Origin: Balneola sp. EhC07
GTDB taxonomy: Bacteria > Bacteroidota > Rhodothermia > Balneolales > Balneolaceae
Length of the DNA stretch: 64,000 nt
NCBI RefSeq assembly: GCF_001650905.1
Contig: NZ_LXYG01000002.1
Location: 186,001 to 250,000, forward strand
Reading direction: 5' to 3'
The notes beneath the pieces are model-generated. The model saw only the letters and a program-made list of their open reading frames with translations. It was not told the DNA's origin and ran no database searches. Made by a program: the position numbers and the translations under genes. Below, piece by piece: positions 8,195 to 16,512 of the stretch (position 1 is the stretch's first letter; the number at the start of each line of letters is the position of its first letter).

Positions 8195-10627
8195 CTACTT
8201 GATCAAAGTCATTCTTCGTGTAATGGTAGTCCCTTTGGAACTCAGCCGGTAAATATAAATACCGGATGAAAGATTAGAGCCATCAAAAGAAATATCATGT
8301 GATCCTGAGCTCATATTTTCATTCAGAAGTGTTGCAACCTCTCGCCCCAGGATATCATATACTTTCAGTGTAGTAAACCCGCTTTTCGCAATACTGAAAC
8401 TGATCACAGTAGTTGGATTGAATGGATTTGGATAATTTTGGTCTAATCTGCTTTCCGAAGGAATATCTGGTATTTCTTCTATCGACACGTTTAAATTTTT
8501 CGGATAGCTTAACCTCATATTGTCAAAATAGATCGAGCCTGAATAGGTTTCTCCTGTTTGCTGCTCAGACTTTAATTTGATTCCAATACCCGTAATTGTA
8601 ATAGGATAGTAATAGCTGCTAAAAGGATCCGTAGCTTGAACACTTTCCATAGAAAGGTAATACTCTTCAAAATCTGTATTATCTGCATATCTTTTAAGCC
8701 TGATCGTAAACTCTTCACCATTATCATCAGTCAGGATAGCGTCGATCAAGTGCTGTTTTCCATCAGTAAGCCCATCAATTATAATCGTATCAGGAACTCC
8801 AAAAACAGGGATATTGGTTCTTACATACGCCCATGTGCTTGGCGTACCTGCGTATGTAAACTGATAATCGATTTTTAAAGCTTTCTCGCCTTCTGAAAAT
8901 GTGTTTTCTGCGGTACTGACCGATGAATTAGAAAGGTCTATATTTTCGCCATCTAGTGAAATCCCTTCAATACTTTCAAAGTCTTCGATCTGTGTTATAC
9001 CGCTCCCGATCTGTACCTCAACTTGAGATGTATCCGAGACACCATCAAAAGTGCCTATAACATTTGTTACTCCTTCTGCTAACCCTTTGAAAACGTCATT
9101 TTCTATGGTTCCTATGTTCTCATCCTCAACTTCCCAATTTACATTAGCATTAGAAACGGATTGGGATATCCCATCGCTGTCATATGATTTATTAAAAAAT
9201 ACAAGATCCTGATTATCATCAGTTACAGCTTTTTCCGGAAATAAATTAAAACTCATTATCCCTTTGATCTCAACCAACGATGAATCTTTATAGCCATTGT
9301 ATTCCACAAACACATAACCTGTATCAGGATTGTTACCGGCTGTAAAGAGACCTGTATCAGAAATTTCAGCATCGAAACCTTCACTTAGAGAAAATGTGAG
9401 TTCCTCTGTATTTAAGTTCACCGGAAAGTAGTTTTCATCTGTACCTTCCACTTTATATGTGAAACTTTGATCTCTGTATATCTTTTTGATTGAAGGGTCA
9501 ATATTTAACCGATGAAGGCTCCCAATTTTTTGTTTATTCGAAACTAACATCAAAGCATTAGCTACCGATCTTTCGCCGGCTCCATCTGAAGGTGAATTGG
9601 CGACCTCATTGTGAACTACCAAAGTGGTTGACCCCCCTCCGTCAAGATTCAGAGCGTTATGAGCTCCAATACCTAACATAAAATCACCTAGTTCTGTAAG
9701 TGTCATACCGGCACTGGTCGATTGCCTGCCATCAACAGTAACCAAATAGAACTTGGTTGTATCCGCATTAAACCCGAGTGCAGATCTGGGATGTCTTTCC
9801 GGCCAGTTTCCTTGATTTACTCCGTCGTTCAGGAACTTAGCACTTCCACCAACAGCTTCTGTTATAGCATCAGTAGCAGGAGAAACTTTGTGATTGATAG
9901 TTAATGTATCTCCGATAGAAACTCCATTTAAAGTAGTTGCACCGGCTCCATGTCCCGAAAGTACGAAAGTAGAATCCGTGAGACTAGAGTTTCCCTCATT
10001 TACAGACTTAGAAACTACAACTGTACGTACTTCTCCGTTAACGATCCAGGGATCAATAGCCTTTAAAGTTAATTCCGTTCCGAAATTATTAGTAGCAGTA
10101 CTAGATCCAAAAAAATGATTGTAGAAAATTATTTGATTGCTATTTCTTACTCTGTTTACATTGCTGATAGAATTAGTGGCCTCACCAATTTTCAAAACAC
10201 CATCATAACTAGTGGTATTTATAAACATTTCCGAATTGCCTGAATAACCGAATACTTCTCTATTGATAGGTCTTGTCAGGATTTCACCTTTCAGAACCTG
10301 TAAATTTGTAGGAGTTCCACCACTATAGAAATCTCCGTTAATAGCCGCAATTACTTCATGGCCTGAAACAGACTTTCGGGCAGACATAGAGCTTGTTTTC
10401 TCATATGCTGCCAACCTATCCTGGGCTTTTACAGTTTCCAAACTATAAATACCATTAGTCAGGTCGAACTCAATTACTTCCAGAGTCCATGGAACTGATG
10501 AAGCAATAATAGAGTAATGAAATGCTCCTTCCCCAATTTGCTTAACGTTTACAGTATCGAATTTAACCTGCGAAAAAACAGATGCAGGAATCAATAAGAA
10601 AATTAACAGGCATAGAAATTTATTCAT
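8195..10627 (-). CDS. Secreted phosphodiester glycosidase (NAGPA domain) with type IX sorting domain
   Basis: An 810-residue exported protein. Residues 1-19 form a signal peptide ending near VFSQ. The NAGPA/DUF2233 domain spans about 60-360, with VIAAINGDFYSGG, a DGRQSTSAGMTL segment and the LNLDGGGSTTLVV motif characteristic of GlcNAc-1-phosphodiester alpha-N-acetylglucosaminidase and bacterial relatives. Ig-like (BIG2-type) repeats follow at about 370-540, then a beta-sandwich region possibly binding carbohydrate. The last 75 residues are a type IX sorting domain (NPFNPTT, LKVYDILGREVATL, SGIYIYRL). It would cleave sugar-1-phosphate diester links outside the cell. The downstream convergent gene is the DUF5009 protein. 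Confidence 0.88.
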   Translation of the reverse strand: MNKFLCLLIFLLIPASVFSQVKFDTVNVKQIGEGAFHYSIIASSVPWTLEVIEFDLTNGIYSLETVKAQDRLAAYEKTSSMSARKSVSGHEVIAAINGDFYSGGTPTNLQVLKGEILTRPINREVFGYSGNSEMFINTTSYDGVLKIGEATNSISNVNRVRNSNQIIFYNHFFGSSTATNNFGTELTLKAIDPWIVNGEVRTVVVSKSVNEGNSSLTDSTFVLSGHGAGATTLNGVSIGDTLTINHKVSPATDAITEAVGGSAKFLNDGVNQGNWPERHPRSALGFNADTTKFYLVTVDGRQSTSAGMTLTELGDFMLGIGAHNALNLDGGGSTTLVVHNEVANSPSDGAGERSVANALMLVSNKQKIGSLHRLNIDPSIKKIYRDQSFTYKVEGTDENYFPVNLNTEELTFSLSEGFDAEISDTGLFTAGNNPDTGYVFVEYNGYKDSSLVEIKGIMSFNLFPEKAVTDDNQDLVFFNKSYDSDGISQSVSNANVNWEVEDENIGTIENDVFKGLAEGVTNVIGTFDGVSDTSQVEVQIGSGITQIEDFESIEGISLDGENIDLSNSSVSTAENTFSEGEKALKIDYQFTYAGTPSTWAYVRTNIPVFGVPDTIIIDGLTDGKQHLIDAILTDDNGEEFTIRLKRYADNTDFEEYYLSMESVQATDPFSSYYYPITITGIGIKLKSEQQTGETYSGSIYFDNMRLSYPKNLNVSIEEIPDIPSESRLDQNYPNPFNPTTVISFSIAKSGFTTLKVYDILGREVATLLNENMSSGSHDISFDGSNLSSGIYIYRLSSKGTTITRRMTLIK

Positions 10628-10682
10628 ATTTATGAAATAAGAATTTAAAGAGCTTCATTTAGAATAGAATTCGTCAGAGAAA

Positions 10683-12671
10683 CTATTTGATCAAAGTCAT
10701 TCTTCGGGTAATTGTATTCCCTTTGGAACTCAACTGATAAATATAGATACCGGAAGAGAGATTAGAACCATTAAAAGAAACATCATGTGTCCCTGAGGTC
10801 ATATTCTCATTCAACAGAGTTGATACTTCCCGACCCAACATATCATATACTTTCAGTGTAGTAAATCCACTTTCCGCCAACCTGAAATTTATCACTGTGG
10901 TTGGGTTAAATGGGTTAGGATAGTTTTGAGATAACTGAAATTCTTTTACCATTTCAGATTCTTCCTCATTTGATACAACTATTCCGGCCTCTTCTGCAGG
11001 GGTAGGATCACTTTCTACATTATTTCTGCTCGCAGCGGTTACAAAATACCAGTACCCATTTTCCGATGGCGGAGTAATGTCTGTAAAAGTAGTATCCCCG
11101 GTAACTTCAATAAGGTTATAATACTTAGTCATTTCCTCTGTTTCATCTGGAGCCGTTCCTGAATCTACTCTGTAAACAGCATATTTAACCAATGTGTCTG
11201 TATGACTACTTGCGCTGGATTTAGCAATCTGATCTATAGACGAAGGACTCCAGGAAATATTAAAAATATACTCTGTCTCCGAATCTCTGTTCACTACGAG
11301 GTTTTCTGGAGTTTCCGGCTTAGCCATACTTTTCCAATCCATAATAGGCTGAAGGGCGTCATACTTATAAAAATTATTTCTTAATGAATCTGCAAATCCT
11401 TTAGATGAAAACCCTGTTAGATTTTTTTCTCTGAAGAATACACTTCCTTGAATTTTAGGATTACCCCGGTTAATTCGAACCTGTTTTGGAACTTCATTTG
11501 CTGCAAATAAACTGTTCGAGTAAGTGTTTGAATCTGAGCGATATAAACCGTGTCCCGGATACATATGTCTCTCATTAGCCGCTGCACTATCAGCCCACCA
11601 ATTTGCAAGAGCTTTATAATCCTGACCGAATGGACCAAATCTGTTTATCTCCCAATAGAGTTGAGGGGTTATATAATCAACGGTTCGATCGTGTAGCCAC
11701 GCAATTCCATCTCCGTAAATAACTTCATACGCATTCATTCCACTTATTCCGTCCGGGGTACCACTTTTCCAAATTCCAAACGGACTGATCCCAAACTTGA
11801 CCCATGGTTTAACAACCTGCATGCTGTCATAAAGCCCTTCTACAAAAATATCGATATTATTTCGTCGCCAGTCATCTTTATCAGTAAAACCTCTGGGATA
11901 TTTTATAAAAGTGCTATCATCTAAGGATTCATTATTATTGGATGCCATATGATTTGGCGGATAAGGATAGAAATAATCATCGAAATGAATCCCATCAACG
12001 TCATATCTGTTCACTACATCCATTACAACCTGAATATTGTAGTCAATTACTTCCGGTAAACCCGGGTTCATAATTGCAATATTATCGTTCATTACAAACA
12101 GCCATTCAGGATGTGTATTTGAAACATGTTTTTCATCTCTCTGGCTGGTATCAAACTGTTTTCTTTTACCCTTTTCATATTCTTTTTGAAGAAATGGCTT
12201 TAAACTTTCATCTACATCTTCTTCTGTCGCATTTCCGGGTAAAGACTTTTGTGTGAAGTCACTTGGTATAGTTCTCATTGCTCTGTATGGATTTAACCAT
12301 GCATGTAATTCCATTCCTCTTTTGTGAGCTTCATCAATAGCAAATTCTAATGGATCCCAATATGGATCAGGGGCCTTCCCTTCTTCACCAGTAAGATATT
12401 TAGACCATGGTTCGATTGGAGAATCATAAAGTGCATCTCCTTCTGTCCTGATCTGGAAAAAAACTATATTAATTCCTATCTCGTCAAGTTTATTTAATTT
12501 GTTGATAAGATCTTCTTTTTGAAATCTAACCGGTACTCCACCTGCTTGGGGCCAATCCAGGTTAATAACAGTAGCCATCCATGTACCTCTGAACTCATAT
12601 TTAGGTACATCTTCTTGGGAGAATGCGATAGCCGGAGCTAAAATAAATAACAGGATAAATAGCTTTTTCAT
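10683..12671 (-). CDS. GHL10-like glycosyl hydrolase (DUF187/DigH type) with type IX sorting domain
   Basis: A 662-residue secreted enzyme. Signal peptide 1-18 (AIAFSQ), then a TIM-barrel GHL10 domain at about 25-430 recognisable from FRGTWMATVINLDWPQ, HAWLNPYRAM, HPEWLF, DGIHFDDYFYPYP and KFGISPFGIW. A fibronectin-III-like domain occupies about 460-575 and a type IX sorting domain the last 75 residues. GHL10 relatives such as E. coli DigH/YddW cut denuded peptidoglycan glycan strands (established for that protein), so a role on peptidoglycan-like glycans is plausible here. It lies 55 bases upstream of the phosphodiester glycosidase on the same strand; probably one transcript. Confidence 0.87.
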   Translation of the reverse strand: MKKLFILLFILAPAIAFSQEDVPKYEFRGTWMATVINLDWPQAGGVPVRFQKEDLINKLNKLDEIGINIVFFQIRTEGDALYDSPIEPWSKYLTGEEGKAPDPYWDPLEFAIDEAHKRGMELHAWLNPYRAMRTIPSDFTQKSLPGNATEEDVDESLKPFLQKEYEKGKRKQFDTSQRDEKHVSNTHPEWLFVMNDNIAIMNPGLPEVIDYNIQVVMDVVNRYDVDGIHFDDYFYPYPPNHMASNNNESLDDSTFIKYPRGFTDKDDWRRNNIDIFVEGLYDSMQVVKPWVKFGISPFGIWKSGTPDGISGMNAYEVIYGDGIAWLHDRTVDYITPQLYWEINRFGPFGQDYKALANWWADSAAANERHMYPGHGLYRSDSNTYSNSLFAANEVPKQVRINRGNPKIQGSVFFREKNLTGFSSKGFADSLRNNFYKYDALQPIMDWKSMAKPETPENLVVNRDSETEYIFNISWSPSSIDQIAKSSASSHTDTLVKYAVYRVDSGTAPDETEEMTKYYNLIEVTGDTTFTDITPPSENGYWYFVTAASRNNVESDPTPAEEAGIVVSNEEESEMVKEFQLSQNYPNPFNPTTVINFRLAESGFTTLKVYDMLGREVSTLLNENMTSGTHDVSFNGSNLSSGIYIYQLSSKGNTITRRMTLIK

Positions 12672-12703
12672 AAAACGTGTTGTGCTCTCTAATATGGATA
12701 AAA

Positions 12704-12728
12704 AAAAGGCAGCACAAGGCTGCCTTTT
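12704..12728 (-). terminator. Rho-independent terminator after the outer-membrane operon
   Basis: AAAAGGCAGC and GCTGCCTTTT form a perfect 10-bp stem with a five-base loop. On the minus strand the hairpin is followed by an uninterrupted T-run. It lies 16 bases past the stop of the beta-propeller gene and just before the GHL10 start, so it separates the five-gene operon from the glycosidase pair. Confidence 0.9.
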
Positions 12729-12743
12729 GTGTTAAATAATTGC

Positions 12744-14138
12744 TTATTTGATTAAAGTCATACGATTAGTTAAACGTACGCCATTTGCTTGTAGTGTATA
12801 GATATACACACCGGAAGCAAGATTTGTAGCATCGAAAGTAACAGTATGATCACCTGCATTCTTTCTGTTGTTAACTAGAGTTGCAACTTCTCTACCTGTA
12901 ATATCATAAACTCTCAATGTCACTAAACCAGCTTGATCAATTGTGTAGTTGATATTAGTAGTTGGGTTAAATGGATTAGGATAGTTCTGACCCAATTTAA
13001 ATCCTTCAGGAATTTCATTTATGTCGCCTTCATTTGAAGTATAAACTTGTGTTGTAGTGAACTTCTGAAGATCATATGGAGTATCTCCACCACTAAAAAC
13101 ACCAACATAAGCAACTGTACCTTCTGCTTCGAAGTCCAGAGCTCTAGGACGACCAGCATCAAATTCACCTGTGAAATCAGGGTTCCATGCACCGGCAGAC
13201 CAACGGATACTATCCAAAGGTTCTTCGCTAGCTGTTCCAAGAGCATCATAATCAAAAGCATACCATGTTTGTGGAGTATATGGTGCATCAGGAACATCAT
13301 TTAATGAACCTGCTCCAACCCATAGGTGCTTAGTTTTAGGATGAAGATCAAAACTCTCTGCTCTGATTCCTCTTAACACAGTATCAGGTACACCGAATCC
13401 ACTAAACTCGTCCGGCTTTTGGTATCTTAATACAAAACCATTTGTATAACCAGCCCACCAAATAGTTTGTCCATCAGCTGAAACTTGTACATCTCTTGAG
13501 AAACTAGCAGTTGTAGTTATAACCACTTCTTCGTTTTCAAGATTGCTGTCATATTTATAAATAGGAGCGTCGGTTCCCACCACACATCCTACATAAATAT
13601 TTCCTTCAGCATCAGTAGTAGCTTCTCCTAATGAGCAACCTGATGTAGGATCTACCATTGCAAGTCCCTGACCGGTTTTATAATCGATCTTATAGAGTCT
13701 GTTGAACTGAGAAATAATAATATTTCCGTCTGCTACACTGGCTTCAATTCCTCTACCGGAATAACCTTCATAAGCATCACCTGTCCAAACTTGACCTAAA
13801 GTATCATTTGGAGTGGTTCCATCAGCGTATTCTATAACACTAAGTGGTGAAAAGCTGGCTGGAGTACCATCTGCGTTATATACATAGACTACTCTTGTAG
13901 TAAGAGTATCAGGGTCTCCGTTGTTTCCGTCTCTACTTGTAATTATAGTTTCAGTAGCTGAAAATGGTTGAACCCAAACCTTTCCATCAGGATCTACTGC
14001 TACACCGTGTACCTCAAAAAATAAGTCACTTGTATTAGCAGTATCCGGTAAAAATGTATTATCGAATGTCCATTGAGCATTTGCTAACATAGGTGCAAGC
14101 AAAAAACCCAAAAGAATTAATAGTTTGTTGTTTTTCAT
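12744..14138 (-). CDS. Secreted beta-propeller protein with type IX sorting domain
   Basis: A 464-residue exported protein. Signal peptide 1-21 (LANAQ). Residues about 30-360 contain repeated short beta segments with GKVWVQP, GNIYVGCV and KHLWVGAG-like blades, indicating an NHL/YVTN-like propeller. The C-terminus is a type IX sorting domain (NPFNPTT, LRVYDITGREVATL, SGVYIYTL). No catalytic motif is visible; binding or structural duty is likely. It is the last gene of the operon headed by the TonB-dependent receptor and ends at a strong terminator. Its sorting domain differs more from the two glycosidase domains than they do from one another. Confidence 0.8.
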   Translation of the reverse strand: MKNNKLLILLGFLLAPMLANAQWTFDNTFLPDTANTSDLFFEVHGVAVDPDGKVWVQPFSATETIITSRDGNNGDPDTLTTRVVYVYNADGTPASFSPLSVIEYADGTTPNDTLGQVWTGDAYEGYSGRGIEASVADGNIIISQFNRLYKIDYKTGQGLAMVDPTSGCSLGEATTDAEGNIYVGCVVGTDAPIYKYDSNLENEEVVITTTASFSRDVQVSADGQTIWWAGYTNGFVLRYQKPDEFSGFGVPDTVLRGIRAESFDLHPKTKHLWVGAGSLNDVPDAPYTPQTWYAFDYDALGTASEEPLDSIRWSAGAWNPDFTGEFDAGRPRALDFEAEGTVAYVGVFSGGDTPYDLQKFTTTQVYTSNEGDINEIPEGFKLGQNYPNPFNPTTNINYTIDQAGLVTLRVYDITGREVATLVNNRKNAGDHTVTFDATNLASGVYIYTLQANGVRLTNRMTLIK

Positions 14139-14221
14139 AGTTCTCCTTTTTGTATCCGTGTTTCTATAAGTATTATTTAATTGTTTAGTGTTGTTAAACA
14201 GTCTGCACTGTGTAAGTTTTC

Positions 14222-15487
14222 TTAAAACCCAAATATTCCAGCCCGCGTGCGATCATACATATCCATAAAATTCACACTGGCGTCATCTCCTTCAGTTACT
14301 ACCACAGCAATTTCGTCATCTCTCCAAGTAATTCCAAAAGTTCCTTGTTTAATCATACCGGGATAAAACGGTTCGTGGCTCAATGATGGATAAACTCTGA
14401 CAATACTAGTCTCACCGGAGTTGCCAACCAATAATTCACCATTTGAAGCTAAAATCAAGGAAGTAATAGCACCATCATAATTTGCTCCGTAATCAAAGTA
14501 TAGTTCACCGGCATTTAAATTACCACCGCCATTAATACTAAACTTCCAAATTTGTTGGCTACCATTTATAAGCCCTCCTACAAACAATTCATTGTTGTTA
14601 TCAAAATAGGCTACCGAATTGAATTGTCCGGTAAATGGAAACTTGGTTTCTGCTCTTGATGCAGCATCAAATCTGTGAATCTGATCACTATCAAGTCCCA
14701 CTACCCAAAGAAAACCGTTATCATCAAAAACCATGTCATTGATTTTAAGATTTCCTGATGAAGATGCCGCCCATACTGAATCTCTTACATCTGATCCAAA
14801 AGTTTTAAAGAATATAGCTCTGATACTTTGCTGGGATGTAAACATTTTCCCTCCAGGACCTATTTCAAGGTCACTGAAAGATGTAAATCTCATAGTACTA
14901 TCTCCCGGATAAGGTCTTGTGTCTTCAGGATCAGGTCTGGGTTCACCCGGATATTTAACCTGATCTCTGGTAATGGTTCCATCCGGAGCAATTCTGGTAT
15001 ATCTAATTACACCGTTGCGATTTATAATAGTGTATACATTGTTATTACCATCAACTGCAATTGGTGTTGTAGGAACAGAATTGTTATCAGTACCCGGATA
15101 AAATCCCTGAGGCTGTATTAAAGTATATGGAACACTCTCGCTTAAAAATTCAGCTCCTCTTCTTGAAACTATTACAGGAAGGTCCGTTCCGGAAATAACA
15201 CCAGGTCTTACTATTAGCTGAGTTTCAGAAGCAGCTTTTACAACTCCCGGGGAACCCCCAAAATTGATTGTCATTTCATCAACTTCGGTTGAGAATCCTT
15301 CCCCTGTAACAATTACAGAATCTACTCCTGCTAAATATCCATTTACAGGAGAAATACCGGTAATAACAGGTCTAGCCTCCGGAGATTCATAGTCGGGATC
15401 AAAAATGCTATTATCATCCTTACAAGTGGTAAACACTAAAGCAAATAGCAGTAAAAAAACAGGTAAAAGTTTAATTTTGACTTTCAT
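14222..15487 (-). CDS. IPT/TIG-domain lipoprotein with propeller-like repeats
   Basis: A 421-residue lipoprotein: the N-terminus KVKIKLLPVFLLLFALVFTTC places the lipidated Cys at 22. An IPT/TIG immunoglobulin-like domain lies at about 42-115 (PVITGISPVNGYLAGVDSV, VIVTGEGF). Residues about 125-420 are beta-rich with propeller-like repeats (NNVYTIINRNG, GKMFTSQQ, GFLWVVGL, NELFVGGL, GELLVGNSG). No enzyme motif is seen. It follows the PorV-like gene by 15 bases, in an operon order reminiscent of SusC/SusD plus surface lipoprotein arrangements, so surface binding is likely. Confidence 0.78.
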   Translation of the reverse strand: MKVKIKLLPVFLLLFALVFTTCKDDNSIFDPDYESPEARPVITGISPVNGYLAGVDSVIVTGEGFSTEVDEMTINFGGSPGVVKAASETQLIVRPGVISGTDLPVIVSRRGAEFLSESVPYTLIQPQGFYPGTDNNSVPTTPIAVDGNNNVYTIINRNGVIRYTRIAPDGTITRDQVKYPGEPRPDPEDTRPYPGDSTMRFTSFSDLEIGPGGKMFTSQQSIRAIFFKTFGSDVRDSVWAASSSGNLKINDMVFDDNGFLWVVGLDSDQIHRFDAASRAETKFPFTGQFNSVAYFDNNNELFVGGLINGSQQIWKFSINGGGNLNAGELYFDYGANYDGAITSLILASNGELLVGNSGETSIVRVYPSLSHEPFYPGMIKQGTFGITWRDDEIAVVVTEGDDASVNFMDMYDRTRAGIFGF

Positions 15488-15502
15488 TACTCTTCTAAAA
15501 TT

Positions 15503-16504
15503 TTAAAATCCTAATTGAACACTTATTCTATTTACTTCACCAAATACACCGAATTGTGTATAAGAATAATCTACACCCAGATCAAAACCTCCAAGTGGTT
15601 GTTTTATACCTATACCAAGTGCAATCTCTTCCTCATCTTTTGGAAATCCATATCCACCTCTCAATATAAAGCGATCTATGAATGTATATTCTAATCCAAA
15701 CAGTAGTTGTTCATCATAATCTCTTGGACGATTGGCATCTATACTTACCAATAATGAATGATCCTCAAGATCAGTTAAGTCTAACACGTCCATGGAAATA
15801 CCAATCTTGAACGTAAGAGGTAATTCTGAATTTTCAGTGTCATATGATACTTCCGGAGAAAAATTTCTGAGAGCCATTGCAAAGTTCAGACTTTCAAATC
15901 CCGTTTTATACAAAATCCCGAAATCCAGAACCGTGGTTGATGCCGAATATGATTGAGTGGTAAATCCACCTGCTCCGTCAGAACCTGTAGTTACTGAACC
16001 CAGATCCTGAGTAGCATATCTGAAATTCGCTCCAACAGAAAACTGATCCGTTATTGCGTTGGCGTAAGAAAGTCCAAATACCATTGCAGTTGGATTAATG
16101 AAGCCAATATCTCTATATCCTTTGTCTTCACTTTCATCTACTACTGTAGAAATGATATCTCCATAGTCTACTGAAATAGCATTTAATCCAAAAATACCAT
16201 ACTTACCATCAGAAGGCCTGTATATAAGTGAAGCTGAATTATGATTGATATCAGTGATCCATTGAACTGAACCAACGGAAGCAGAATATTTTGATTTAAT
16301 ATTGACCATTGTGGCCGGATTATAAAAAGCACTGTATGCACCCATCTCAACTGAAGTAACCGCATCTGATAATCCCGATGCCCTAGCTGATGGAGAAACA
16401 CTTAAGAACTTCATACTTGTTTGTGCTCTCTTCTTTTGGCCATGTACCTGAGTACTTGTTAGAAGTAAAGCCAGACCAAATAAAATTAACTTACTTATTC
16501 TCAC
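15503..16504 (-). CDS. PorV/PorQ-family outer-membrane beta-barrel protein
   Basis: A 333-residue exported protein with signal peptide 1-22 (TSTQVHGQ). The opening of the mature region, MKFLSVSPSARASGLSDAV, followed by AFYNPA, is the PorV/PorQ signature. The remainder has alternating amphipathic strands and ends in aromatic ISVQLGF, as expected for a barrel. PorV shuttles type IX cargo from SprA/Sov to the attachment complex, and PorQ-like paralogues are common. Here it is embedded in a TonB-receptor operon instead of beside core secretion genes, so it may be a dedicated paralogue and not the housekeeping PorV. Confidence 0.85.
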   Translation of the reverse strand: MRISKLILFGLALLLTSTQVHGQKKRAQTSMKFLSVSPSARASGLSDAVTSVEMGAYSAFYNPATMVNIKSKYSASVGSVQWITDINHNSASLIYRPSDGKYGIFGLNAISVDYGDIISTVVDESEDKGYRDIGFINPTAMVFGLSYANAITDQFSVGANFRYATQDLGSVTTGSDGAGGFTTQSYSASTTVLDFGILYKTGFESLNFAMALRNFSPEVSYDTENSELPLTFKIGISMDVLDLTDLEDHSLLVSIDANRPRDYDEQLLFGLEYTFIDRFILRGGYGFPKDEEEIALGIGIKQPLGGFDLGVDYSYTQFGVFGEVNRISVQLGF

Positions 16505-16512
16505 TGTTTCAC

